Assembly (NCBI GenBank): GCA_944328495.1
Contig: CALVHR010000002.1
Location: 54,461-118,460 of the forward strand
Reading direction: 5' to 3'
From: an uncultured Clostridia bacterium
GTDB lineage: Bacteria; Bacillota; Clostridia; Christensenellales; Borkfalkiaceae
Length of the DNA stretch: 64,000 bases
This document shows, piece after piece, positions 19,476-27,518 of the stretch. Positions within the stretch are counted from its first letter, which is position 1; every line of letters starts with the position of its first letter. The notes beneath the pieces are model-generated. The model had not been told where the DNA came from. It made no database searches and saw only the letters and a program-made list of their open reading frames with translations. The position numbers were made by a program, and so were the translations under genes.

Positions 19476-19569
19476 AGCATAAATATATGCGCAGAACTCG
19501 CAAAACTGTCTTTTTTGTCGGTTTTTTACGATTTTTTTTGAAAATTTTTAAAAAATTTTTGAAACACTA

Positions 19570-19598
19570 TTGAAAAATCAAAAATTGTATAGTACAAT
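19570..19598 (+). promoter_or_regulatory. Sigma-A-like promoter of spoVG
   Basis: TTGAAA, 17 bases, TACAAT on the plus strand, 42 bases before the spoVG start codon. In Bacillus spoVG is read by sigma-H. No convincing sigma-H box is seen here and the spacing fits sigma-A better. Confidence 0.72.
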
Positions 19599-19640
19599 AA
19601 AAATACGTATGAACGCTACTGGATAAGGAGGTTGATTGAT

Positions 19641-19910
19641 TTGAAAATTTCAGACGTTCGCATCAGATTTGTAAAAAAAGACGACAGCAAGCTTAAAGCG
19701 GTTGCGTCAATCACGATCGACGATTGCTTTGTCGTTCATGACATTAAGGTGATCGAAGGGACGGACAGCCCTTTCATTGCCATGCCCAGCCGTAAAACCA
19801 ACGACGGCGAATTCAAAGACATCGCGCACCCGCTCAACACCGAAACACGCGAAGAGCTGCGCAACGCAATCCTTGCCGTTTACAACGAAGAGCTCGCCAA
19901 AGCAGAATAA
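19641..19910 (+). CDS. spoVG: RNA/DNA-binding regulator SpoVG
   Basis: 89 residues, starting at TTG 19641. This start gives the family N terminus ([11 protein letters not shown]) and a 9-base gap to AAGGAGG at 19625-19631; the TTG at 19632 would touch the ribosome binding site. The conserved middle ([30 protein letters not shown]) is intact. SpoVG is a small nucleic-acid-binding regulator linked to sporulation, septation and virulence genes in Firmicutes. It is monocistronic and divergent from murC. Confidence 0.95.
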   Translation: MKISDVRIRFVKKDDSKLKAVASITIDDCFVVHDIKVIEGTDSPFIAMPSRKTNDGEFKDIAHPLNTETREELRNAILAVYNEELAKAE

Positions 19911-20000
19911 ATTTTTAAACCTTTTCAGTAGTATCGATACATACTGTATTTGGGAAATATTTATCAGCGCTTTGCTTATTTGTTCTTTGATGACAAAATA

Positions 20001-20033
20001 AAAGAGAGGAATTTTTATTCCCCTCTTTTTTTC
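20001..20033 (+). terminator. Terminator of spoVG
   Basis: Stem AAAGAGAGGAA / TTCCCCTCTTT with one mismatch, a 6-base loop and a long T tract. The A-rich 5' arm means it can also stop minus-strand transcripts coming from the GH172 gene. Confidence 0.85.
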
Positions 20034-20224
20034 TTTGCTTCGTCGATAGAAAGACCTCTCCCAATAGGACATTCTTCAAACAATTTTTTCCTCTTTCCTA
20101 CATACAATCAATTTCTGCAATCAAATTATGTGACCCCAAAATGCGTTTCCCCGTCAGACTGTACGGCAAAAGATCTGCCTTCGCGATTTTGCAAGCAAAA
20201 TATACGCAAACTCTGAATCTTCTT
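20034..20224. other. Intergenic stretch between spoVG and the GH172 gene, no feature seen
   Basis: The gap from spoVG (19910) to the GH172 stop (20225) is 314 bases. Apart from the spoVG terminator I see only a weak 7-base-pair stem (TTTTGC / GCAAAA near 20194-20207) without a T tail. No open frame here has a ribosome binding site and a plausible protein. Confidence 0.5.
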
Positions 20225-21289
20225 TTAACCAATGTCCATTTCCCTGTCGGACGGTAACGGCATCGAAAGAGAACTCGGTTCCGTCTGATACCAATAGGCA
20301 ACAGTGAGAAAATCGTCGCGGCGCACATACGGATACCGAGAACTTTTGAAGCCCATATTACTGAACGTGAAACGAATATCCTCTTCAAAGCGGACGGGAT
20401 CCGGCAAATGCCATCTGTACGCCATAAAGCGCGGCTGTACATTATATACCGAGGTACTACGATCCTGTATTTCCCCGCCCATCATGGCAAAACACCCACT
20501 GTATAATCCGGAGAAATTCTGATACCGTCCCATCATATCATAACCGAAAGCAAATGCACCGCCGAAATAATCTTCCAGGCCGGTATAATTGACAGACGGA
20601 AAACGATCGCCGTCTAAATAAATTTTAGGCTCTCCTTCGACCCAACAGCCATTGTCTCCATTCAGACCAACGGCCAGCGTCACTCCAAGAAAAACCCCTT
20701 TCCCTTTCACGCCGTCCAGTGCAACGTGACAGCCATCCCGAACCGGCAACGATTGCCTGTAAGCGGCATGAAAATACATGCTGTCTTCCGAAATTTCCCC
20801 TATTTCACCACTGATCTCATAGTAGATACCTTTGGCATCTTCCCACTCAAATCTGTTTTCCAGCGTTATCTTGCAGTGCTTCCGAAACGGCATTTCGAAA
20901 TAACAGTTCATCCCCCGACAAGGCGCAGACATAAGCAACGCAGAGTTCAATGTCGGAAACCGCCCTTCGAGATCCCTGATATTTTCATAGTATGCGTAGC
21001 CGCAGAAGGCGGAAAGCGGAGCCTCCACCGAAGGAAACGATTCCCCGTCCCAGTAGATCCGCAGGATAAAATGCCAGCCAACGTAACCGGCGAACCACAT
21101 TTTCCGGATCATACCAGGCCCATCCACATCCAACAGCGTGATGGTCTTTCCGGATGGAATCATAACGAACGGACATTTTTTTTCCGCATCGCCAAATCTG
21201 CTGCCTCCGCCCCGACACCCCGTCGGATTCTCGGGAGTCGCAGTGAAACTCTTTCTGTTCCTATAACAAAAGATACTTTCTGCTCTCAT
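20225..21289 (-). CDS. DUF2961 / glycoside hydrolase family 172 protein
   Basis: 354 residues without signal peptide or membrane segment. The GPGMIRKMW segment near 55-63, the SVEAPLSAFCG stretch and the YTGLEDYFGG motif near 236-245 are hallmarks of DUF2961, now GH172. The Glu in LEDYFG lies in the region known to carry the acidic catalytic residues. Characterised members act on fructofuranosides or arabinofuranosides. The substrate here is unknown and the protein appears cytoplasmic. It starts 45 bases after the ftsZ stop with an AAGGGGG site and no terminator in between, so it is probably cotranscribed with ftsA-ftsZ. That is an odd place for a carbohydrate enzyme. Confidence 0.85.
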   Translation of the reverse strand: MRAESIFCYRNRKSFTATPENPTGCRGGGSRFGDAEKKCPFVMIPSGKTITLLDVDGPGMIRKMWFAGYVGWHFILRIYWDGESFPSVEAPLSAFCGYAYYENIRDLEGRFPTLNSALLMSAPCRGMNCYFEMPFRKHCKITLENRFEWEDAKGIYYEISGEIGEISEDSMYFHAAYRQSLPVRDGCHVALDGVKGKGVFLGVTLAVGLNGDNGCWVEGEPKIYLDGDRFPSVNYTGLEDYFGGAFAFGYDMMGRYQNFSGLYSGCFAMMGGEIQDRSTSVYNVQPRFMAYRWHLPDPVRFEEDIRFTFSNMGFKSSRYPYVRRDDFLTVAYWYQTEPSSLSMPLPSDREMDIG

Positions 21290-21334
21290 TCATTTCCCCC
21301 TTCCGTTCCGATATCCTGTTTTCCGAACGGAATT

Positions 21335-22711
21335 TTATCTCTTTTTGAAAAGACGCTGCACAAAAGTCGGCAACTCTTTGCTGTTTGCATCCGCATCCGG
21401 CGCAGGACGGGACTGCTGTTGCTGCGGCTGTGCGTACTTCGGTTGCTGCGGCTGCGCATATTGCTGCTGCGGCTGCGCGTACTGCTGCTGCGGCTGCGCG
21501 TACTGCTGCTGCGGCTGCGCATATTGCTGACGATACTGATCTCTGCCCTGATCGTACTGCTGCTGATACGGCTGTTTATAGACAGGCGGCTGCTGTCCCT
21601 GCATCGTATTGTTCATGGGCGTGCGGATGTACGAAGGCGCCGCCTGTTGGACAGGCTGTGCGGGCGCTTCTTCCCCCGCACGTTCGGGAAGACCGCGGTT
21701 CACAAAGAAATTGCGGCTGGAAACATTGCGTTCATCCTTTGCGTTATACATATTTTCGGGATTGGGGAAGCCCGTCGCTATGACAGTGACCTCCACTTCG
21801 TCGTTGATATTGCTGTCGATGCACGCACCGAAAATGATGTTTGCGGAATAATCCACCACACTCTGTACAAGGGTCGCCGCCGTCTGGACTTCGTCCATCG
21901 TCAGATCGTTGCCGCCGACAATATTGAGAATGACGCCCTTTGCCCCTTCGATCGTTGTCGTCAAAAGCGGGCAGTTGACCGCAAGGCGCACAGCCTCTAC
22001 GATCCTGTTTTCGCCTTTCGCCACGCCGACACCCATATGTGCCAGACCTTGGTCCTTTAAAATGGTGCGCACGTCCGCAAAGTCAAGGTTGATGAGCGCG
22101 GGATTTACGATCAGGTCCGCAATGCCGCGGATACCCTGTTTCAAAATCTCGTCCGCAACACGGAGAGCTTCCACCATCGGCGTATTCTTAGGAACAACGC
22201 AGCTGATCTTGTCGTTCGGAATAATGATGAGCGTATCAACGTACTTTTTGAGGTTTTCCAAGCCTTTCGCCGTATTGTCCATGCGCTTTTTGCCTTCAAA
22301 ATTGAAAGGCTCCGTCACGATCGCGATCGTAAGGATCTTCAGATCGCGCGCGATCTTCGCAATGACAGGCGCCGCGCCCGTACCCGTGCCGCCGCCCATT
22401 CCGGCCGTGATGAACAAAAGGTCGGTATCCTTTACCGCTTCGGTAAGAACTTCTTTGCTCTCTTCCGCCGCCGCCCTTCCGACTTCGGGCTCCGCGCCCG
22501 CACCGAGCCCTTTTGTCAGTGCGGAACCGATCTGAATCTTATTTTCCGCTTTGGAAAGCAACAGGATCTGCTTGTCCGTATTCACGGCAACATAACTCGC
22601 GCTCTGGATCCCCGCCTCGATCATGCGGTTCACCGCATTGTTCCCGGCGCCCCCGACACCGATGACTTTGATCCTTGCCACTCCGGACAAGCTGTCTAAG
22701 CTGTTGAACAT
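21335..22711 (-). CDS. ftsZ: Cell division GTPase FtsZ
   Basis: 458 residues, longer than the usual 350-400. The tubulin-like GTPase core carries GVGGAGNNAVNRM near 18-30 and the signature loop GGGTGTGAAP near 106-115. The C-terminal linker (about 335-440) is low in complexity and includes tandem copies of a seven-residue QQQYAQP unit. The final KELPTFVQRLFKKR matches the conserved C-terminal peptide that binds FtsA and other partners. It forms the Z ring. It begins 8 bases after the ftsA stop, in the ftsA-ftsZ unit. Confidence 0.98.
   Translation of the reverse strand: MFNSLDSLSGVARIKVIGVGGAGNNAVNRMIEAGIQSASYVAVNTDKQILLLSKAENKIQIGSALTKGLGAGAEPEVGRAAAEESKEVLTEAVKDTDLLFITAGMGGGTGTGAAPVIAKIARDLKILTIAIVTEPFNFEGKKRMDNTAKGLENLKKYVDTLIIIPNDKISCVVPKNTPMVEALRVADEILKQGIRGIADLIVNPALINLDFADVRTILKDQGLAHMGVGVAKGENRIVEAVRLAVNCPLLTTTIEGAKGVILNIVGGNDLTMDEVQTAATLVQSVVDYSANIIFGACIDSNINDEVEVTVIATGFPNPENMYNAKDERNVSSRNFFVNRGLPERAGEEAPAQPVQQAAPSYIRTPMNNTMQGQQPPVYKQPYQQQYDQGRDQYRQQYAQPQQQYAQPQQQYAQPQQQYAQPQQPKYAQPQQQQSRPAPDADANSKELPTFVQRLFKKR
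21443..21523 (-). repeat. 21-base tandem repeat in the ftsZ linker
   Basis: Three full 21-base units (21461-21481, 21482-21502, 21503-21523) differ at only one or two bases each, preceded by a shorter copy of 18 bases (21443-21460). In frame they encode YAQPQQQ repeats of the FtsZ linker. The near-identity at DNA level suggests recent slippage or unequal exchange. Confidence 0.93.
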
Positions 22712-22719
22712 AGTGAAAT

Positions 22720-23886
22720 TTACCCTCCGAATCCGTTAAATAATTTGTAGAAAAAACTTTTTTCGCGCTTGGTTTCCAGCGCCATATTCAAAAGGCTCAA
22801 AAGCGAACTCTTGGATGCCTTGTTGTAATACGGTAATTTCGGCGTCACGATCTCCACCGTCCTGTTCAGACGGTTCGTTATATGTTCGCGCGCGCCGCGG
22901 ATCCACGTGATCCCCCCGCCCGTAAGCAAAATCGGTTTATAGTCCGCGCTCCTGTCTTCCAAAGGTTCCAAACATTTATTGATCTCTTCACAGATCAGAT
23001 CCAACCCGTCCTTCACCCGCTCTTTCAGAAAACGCATCGGCAAAGTATAGATCCGTTCTTCCCCGAAACATTCGATCACCGCATTTTCATCCTCTTTGCC
23101 CGACAAATTGATCTTGCCGATCATCGCTTTCGCAGCATCGTACGGTATGTCGACATCCCCGTCGCGGTAAACCTGCGCAATCACATGACCGCCGCCGACA
23201 GAGGATGCGCTCTGGTAGACGATTCCGTTGCCGCAAACTGCGCTGAACGTCATACTGATATCGTCGATATCTAAAAGAATCGCATATTCGTCCCGCGATT
23301 CCGAGGAGATCAGATACATCGCTTCCGCCAATGATGTGGGCAGAAACTCCGCTTTCACGATCCCGTATTCGGCAAGAATATTGCGCAGTATCTCTATGTA
23401 TCGGTTGTCCGCCAGAAAATAACTGAGATACCCCTCCAGTGAATCGCTGATCATCCCGACCGGATCGATCGTGCGCCGCTTGTCCGACGTCACATAGCCG
23501 ATCGCCGAACGGCGAATCAGCGTATACCCTTCTTCTGCCGCCGTAAATCCCTTTTCGAACAATACGGTAAGATCGGACGACGTGACCCGCCGCTTGCTCT
23601 GAAAACTCATCAGGCATTGCTTTGGGACGACCCGAAGAAATTCCCCCGGGACCCCCACATAGATCTTGCGAACCGCTTCGCCGCAGCTTCGCTCCGTTTC
23701 CTGCAAAGAAACTTCGATCGCGTTCTGCAAACTTTTCAGATCGAAAAATTCCGCATCGGCGTAGCCCTCGTACGGCTGCGTATGAACACCCTTGAAAACA
23801 AAGGTGTTATTTACTCCGCGCTCCCCCGTCACGACCGTCACTTCACCGGATCGCACATCGAGCACAGTCACGCTTCTGCGGCTCAT
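22720..23886 (-). CDS. ftsA: Cell division protein FtsA (divergent)
   Basis: 388 residues of the actin-like FtsA family. The phosphate and adenosine loops are recognisable (ILLDIDDISMTFSAVCG near 196-212; LLTGGGITWIRGA near 317-329). An SHS2-type insert lies between about 80 and 165, and a short amphipathic C-terminal helix (KSFFYKLFNGFGG) fits membrane attachment. The first phosphate loop (VLDVRSGEV) is weaker than in standard FtsA, so this is a divergent member. It tethers FtsZ to the membrane. It is first in the ftsA-ftsZ-GH172 unit, behind its own promoter. Confidence 0.85.
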   Translation of the reverse strand: MSRRSVTVLDVRSGEVTVVTGERGVNNTFVFKGVHTQPYEGYADAEFFDLKSLQNAIEVSLQETERSCGEAVRKIYVGVPGEFLRVVPKQCLMSFQSKRRVTSSDLTVLFEKGFTAAEEGYTLIRRSAIGYVTSDKRRTIDPVGMISDSLEGYLSYFLADNRYIEILRNILAEYGIVKAEFLPTSLAEAMYLISSESRDEYAILLDIDDISMTFSAVCGNGIVYQSASSVGGGHVIAQVYRDGDVDIPYDAAKAMIGKINLSGKEDENAVIECFGEERIYTLPMRFLKERVKDGLDLICEEINKCLEPLEDRSADYKPILLTGGGITWIRGAREHITNRLNRTVEIVTPKLPYYNKASKSSLLSLLNMALETKREKSFFYKLFNGFGG

Positions 23887-23935
23887 TTTTCCTCTCCGTA
23901 TCCTGCCTTGAATCGCAATGTTTTATACAAACACT

Positions 23936-23964
23936 ATTTTATAATAAATTTTTTCTGTTGTCAA
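23936..23964 (-). promoter_or_regulatory. Sigma-A promoter of ftsA-ftsZ
   Basis: TTGACA, 17 bases, TAAAAT on the minus strand, about 50 bases before ftsA. The -35 box begins 1 base after the T tail of the ftsQ terminator, so ftsAZ is clearly uncoupled from murA-ftsQ. Confidence 0.85.
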
Positions 23965-23965
23965 T

Positions 23966-24006
23966 AAAAATAACGTTTCCCGAAAGATTTCTTTCGGGAA
24001 ACGTTA
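23966..24006 (-). terminator. Intrinsic terminator of ftsQ
   Basis: A perfect 16-base-pair stem (23971-23986 with 23991-24006) with a 4-base loop and a T-rich tail on the minus strand, 19 bases after the ftsQ stop. Confidence 0.93.
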
Positions 24007-24025
24007 TGGAAATTTTTGGTCTCTT

Positions 24026-24868
24026 TTACGCGCCGACGCCCCAGTCTTCGGGCTTTTCTTCCGAGTAATCCGCTCGGACCTGCCCGCCGCTGTCTTGCAC
24101 CGTGATATAGCCGTGCGTGCGCTGCGCATCGCCGATCGTTCCGCCGCCGATTTGCTCGCCCAAATACCCCGAAACCGCAAGGGATACTTTCTCTTCCGTG
24201 TTCACTTCAGGCTTCACGATACGTATCCGTATACCCTCTACGCAGTCGATATAAAACCACGTGAAATTTTTGTCGGGATCGCTTACGCCCATATCGATGT
24301 ATTCCACGCGCAGAATATTTCCGCGCAGTCCTTTTTCCTCGATCTTTGCCAAAAAAGCTTGCAATGCATCAAACGCCGCCGCCTGCTTTTCCGATACCGC
24401 AAACATCCCTCCGACCGCTATGTCTTCAAAACGAAAACCCACGATCTCCACATTCCTGCCGTCGATATTGTTCACGTTCGCATTATTGACCGCAAGCACC
24501 GTGCCGTCATCGCCGACCGCATAATACCAGCCGTCCTTTTCGTAGGCGTAACACTCATACACCTCCCGCACGGAAACGGAAATTCGGTTGGGAAAATGCT
24601 TCTCGATGCTGTCGATCTTCAAATACCCGCCGCCCTCTTCGGCAACCACATCCGCTATGCTCGATTCCTTGAAGAAAAGAAAACTCTTGTTCAGATATTC
24701 CTCATCCAATCGCTCCTGCACCCGCTTCGCCGCCGCCGTCATCTGCGCACTGCCCGCATGAAAACGAACATCAAACTGCGACACAGAACAGACGGAATTG
24801 AATGTGATCAGAAATACGATCAGAAAAATAACGACCGCATAGACTATGACGAACTTTTTGCTTCGCAT
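24026..24868 (-). CDS. ftsQ: Cell division protein FtsQ/DivIB-like
   Basis: 280 residues: a short basic N terminus, one membrane helix (about 6-26) and an extracellular part that starts with a POTRA-like segment (VSQFDVRFHAG, then ...FPNRISVSVRE). The topology, the PNRISV-type motif and the position between murA and ftsA identify FtsQ/DivIB, the scaffold of the FtsQ-L-B subcomplex that regulates septal wall synthesis. It starts 30 bases after the murA stop. Confidence 0.88.
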   Translation of the reverse strand: MRSKKFVIVYAVVIFLIVFLITFNSVCSVSQFDVRFHAGSAQMTAAAKRVQERLDEEYLNKSFLFFKESSIADVVAEEGGGYLKIDSIEKHFPNRISVSVREVYECYAYEKDGWYYAVGDDGTVLAVNNANVNNIDGRNVEIVGFRFEDIAVGGMFAVSEKQAAAFDALQAFLAKIEEKGLRGNILRVEYIDMGVSDPDKNFTWFYIDCVEGIRIRIVKPEVNTEEKVSLAVSGYLGEQIGGGTIGDAQRTHGYITVQDSGGQVRADYSEEKPEDWGVGA

Positions 24869-24898
24869 CGCAACTCCTCTTGCGTGTAAAATATCGGC

Positions 24899-26152
24899 TC
24901 AGACGCGCACCCGTCGTATCCTCGCTCCCACCGAACGCAGTTTGTACTCGAAATCCGAATACCCCCTGTCGATATAGCTGAGATCGGATACCGCGCTCAG
25001 TCCTTCCGCGGAAATCGCCGCAAGCGTCAGCGCCGCCCCGCCGCGAAGATCGGACGCAAACACGTCCGCGCCGTGCAACGCCTTCACACCGCGGATAAAA
25101 GCGCTCCTTCCGCGCACCGTCACATCCGCTCCCATACGGATCAGTTCGGGCACATGCTTGAACCGCGTTTCAAACAAGTTCTCCACAACCACCGTCGAGC
25201 CCTCGCAAATACAGGCAAGCGCACACATCGGCGCCTGCAAATCGGTCGGAAACCCGGGATACGGCGACGTCTCTATGATTTTCGGCGAAAAGCGCATTCC
25301 GCTCTTTATGTATATTTTATCATCTTTTGCAGTGATTTTGCAACTGATTTCACGAAGTTTATGTAAAAGCGACGCGAGATTATCCGCATCGGCATTGTGC
25401 AAAGTCAGTTCGCCCCCGCACATCGCCGACGCAATCAGGAACGTACCCGCCTCAATACGGTCAGGTATCGGCGTGTATTCCGCTCCGTGCAGTTTCTTCA
25501 CTCCTTCTATGATAACCGTGGACGTGCCCGCCCCCGCAACTTTTCCGCCCATACAGTTGAGAAAATTTTGCAGATCGACGATCTCCGGTTCTTTCGCCGC
25601 ATTGCGGATGACCGTAGTGCCCCGCGCCGTCACCGACGCAAGCATGATGTTTTCGGTCGCCCCCACGCTCGGGCAATCCAGCACCACCTCCGCTCCCTCG
25701 ATCTCTTCGCATGTGCAGTCAATGTATCCCCCGTCTTCCGTAACAGAGACGCCGAGCCGCCGCAACCCGTTCAGATGCAGATCGATCGGGCGAAGCCCGA
25801 TGTCGCACCCGCCCGGATAGGCTATGCGCGCCTTGCCGAACCGCGCGACCACCGACCCCAGCATAAAGACGGAAGATCGCAATTCCTTTGCAAGCGCCGC
25901 CGGTATCTCGTGATTCGCCGCCTGCGCGCCGTCGATGACAAGGGTATCCCCCTCGAATTTTGTTTTACAGCCCAGTTCGCAAAGGATCTGTGCCATATTC
26001 AGTACATCGGTGATGCGCGGGCACTTATGTATCGCGACCCGTTCTTCTGTCAGAACGGCTGCCGCCAACAAGGGCAATACGGCATTTTTCGCAGACTGAA
26101 CTTCTATCTCACCGTACAGCGGCCTGCCTCCCTCGATCACAAATTTATCCAT
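24899..26152 (-). CDS. murA: UDP-N-acetylglucosamine 1-carboxyvinyltransferase
   Basis: 417 residues. MurA transfers enolpyruvate from PEP to UDP-GlcNAc, the first committed step of peptidoglycan synthesis. The catalytic Cys is present (C116 in PGGCDIGLRP), which predicts fosfomycin sensitivity rather than the Asp-type resistance. Lys-Asn of the substrate site (SAKNAVLP) is at 20-27. AAAGGAG lies before the ATG. It has its own leader with a terminator-like hairpin and is read together with ftsQ. In many dcw clusters this place is taken by murG-murA or murB. Confidence 0.97.
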   Translation of the reverse strand: MDKFVIEGGRPLYGEIEVQSAKNAVLPLLAAAVLTEERVAIHKCPRITDVLNMAQILCELGCKTKFEGDTLVIDGAQAANHEIPAALAKELRSSVFMLGSVVARFGKARIAYPGGCDIGLRPIDLHLNGLRRLGVSVTEDGGYIDCTCEEIEGAEVVLDCPSVGATENIMLASVTARGTTVIRNAAKEPEIVDLQNFLNCMGGKVAGAGTSTVIIEGVKKLHGAEYTPIPDRIEAGTFLIASAMCGGELTLHNADADNLASLLHKLREISCKITAKDDKIYIKSGMRFSPKIIETSPYPGFPTDLQAPMCALACICEGSTVVVENLFETRFKHVPELIRMGADVTVRGRSAFIRGVKALHGADVFASDLRGGAALTLAAISAEGLSAVSDLSYIDRGYSDFEYKLRSVGARIRRVRV

Positions 26153-26175
26153 ATTTCACTCCTTTCGGCAAACGG

Positions 26176-26202
26176 AAAAAACACGGGCGGATCTCCGCCC
26201 GT
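26176..26202 (-). terminator. Terminator-like hairpin in the murA leader
   Basis: On the minus strand ACGGGCGGA / TCCGCCCGT forms a 9-base-pair stem directly followed by GTGTTTTTT. It ends 24 bases before the murA start codon, just ahead of its AAAGGAG site. Placed in front of a gene rather than behind one, it could act as an attenuator. A further stem (TGCGGGGA / TTCCCGCA, 26242-26264) lies upstream in the same leader. Confidence 0.78.
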
Positions 26203-26309
26203 CCGACGCCTTTTTCATAGGAATTTGCCCGTTCCGTCTCCTGCGGGAATTTCTCTCCCCGCAATCATAATACGTCCGCCTGTAAAAAATGGTGAAAAAT
26301 ATGCCCGCA

Positions 26310-26330
26310 CCGCCGCATTTTTTGCGGCGG
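26310..26330 (-). other. Inverted repeat between ftsW and murA
   Basis: CCGCCGCA / TGCGGCGG, eight base pairs with a loop of T (plus strand) or A (minus strand). It has no T tract after it. It lies between the ftsW terminator and the murA leader and may help to isolate the two units. Confidence 0.5.
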
Positions 26331-26341
26331 CGCGAGCATAC

Positions 26342-26371
26342 AAAAACGCCGCCCGGTATTTCCGGACGGCG
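26342..26371 (-). terminator. Intrinsic terminator of the mraZ-ftsW operon
   Basis: A 10-base-pair stem (CGCCGTCCGG / CCGGGCGGCG with one G-T pair, 5-base loop) followed by five T residues on the minus strand, 4 bases after the ftsW stop. Confidence 0.88.
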
Positions 26372-26375
26372 CGCG

Positions 26376-27518
26376 TCACTTTCTTTTCAAACCTTTCCCG
26401 CCTCGCGATATATTATACAAAACACCCATCGCCGCCATGGTTATGATCAGCGAAGTGTTCCCCGAACTGATGAGCGGCAACGGCAGTCCCGTCGGCGGAA
26501 TGGAGCCGCTTACGACCAAAGCATTCAAAACCGCCTGTATCGCAAACACCGCCGTGATCCCCGAAGCCATGAGAAAACCGAACAGGTCTTTGCATCGCGA
26601 TGCCGTGCGTATGCCCGCAAAAATGAGCAAACCGAACAGCAAAAACAAAATCACGACCCCGACAAAGCCGAATTCTTCGCCGATCACCGACAAAATAAAA
26701 TCCGATTCCGCAAACGGCAGATATCGGTACTTCTGGATCGAATTGAACAACCCCGTCCCAAACCATCCGCCGTTGCCGAGCGCATACAAGGACTGAATAA
26801 GCTGATATCCTTCCCCTTGCGGCGACTGCCAAGGATCGAGAAACGCATATAGTCTCTGCAAGCGGTACGGTTCGATCAAAATAAGCACAGGTACGGCGAG
26901 CGCAGCCGGAATCAGCACGACCAGAATGTACCGAAGCTTGACTCCGCTTATAAAAAGCATGACAAGCGTCAAGAGCCCGATACACATCGTGACCGACATG
27001 TTCGGTTCCAAAATAATGAGCACGCAGATCGCACCGCCCGCCCCCAATACGGGAAGCATACCCGTAAATTTTTTCATGCGTTCGGGTTTTTCGCTCACAT
27101 ACGCCGCCGCAAAAATGACAAACCCGTATTTTGCGATCTCCGAAGGCTGTATCGTGATCGGCCCCAGACCGATCCAACGCGTCGCACCGTAATTTTCCAC
27201 GCCGAGCCCGGGAATAAACACCGCCGCAAGGAGCGCCAGCGAAACGATCAGCGCCGGCCATTTCAGTTTCCGCAAATTTCGGTACGGAAAAAAACCTGCG
27301 GCAATCATCGCCCCGATACCGAGCAAAAAGCCGACAAGTTGTTTTTTCATGAAGTAAAACGCATCACCGTACTGCGTTTGCGCCGTGTAACAGCTCGCCG
27401 AATATACCATCAGCACGCCGAACGCCGCAATCCCCGCCGTCAGTATCGGTATTATGAGCGCGCCGACGCGGAAAACGCCGCGCGTGTTTTTAACGGTCGC
27501 CGCCGCTGGCACGTTCAA
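26376..27518 (-). CDS. ftsW: Peptidoglycan polymerase of the SEDS family (FtsW/SpoVE type)
   Basis: 380 residues with about ten membrane helices. It carries SEDS motifs such as GATRWIGLGPITIQPSEIAK near 140-160 and the C-terminal PPTGLPLPLISSGNTS near 340-355. It polymerises lipid II into glycan strands at the septum together with a class B PBP. The start is a TTG at 27518 with AGGGAG six bases upstream, overlapping murD by 29 bases; a GTG two codons further is possible. Position in the dcw cluster favours FtsW over RodA. Confidence 0.94.
   Translation of the reverse strand: MNVPAAATVKNTRGVFRVGALIIPILTAGIAAFGVLMVYSASCYTAQTQYGDAFYFMKKQLVGFLLGIGAMIAAGFFPYRNLRKLKWPALIVSLALLAAVFIPGLGVENYGATRWIGLGPITIQPSEIAKYGFVIFAAAYVSEKPERMKKFTGMLPVLGAGGAICVLIILEPNMSVTMCIGLLTLVMLFISGVKLRYILVVLIPAALAVPVLILIEPYRLQRLYAFLDPWQSPQGEGYQLIQSLYALGNGGWFGTGLFNSIQKYRYLPFAESDFILSVIGEEFGFVGVVILFLLFGLLIFAGIRTASRCKDLFGFLMASGITAVFAIQAVLNALVVSGSIPPTGLPLPLISSGNTSLIITMAAMGVLYNISRGGKGLKRK

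Noticed and set aside
20098-20442. A small minus-strand frame overlapping the end of the GH172 gene
   Set aside because: It overlaps most of its length with the GH172 reading frame in another phase, has no ribosome binding site and its product has no similarity that I recognise.
21443-21523. CRISPR-like tandem repeat
   Set aside because: The units are directly adjacent without spacers and encode in-frame FtsZ linker residues.
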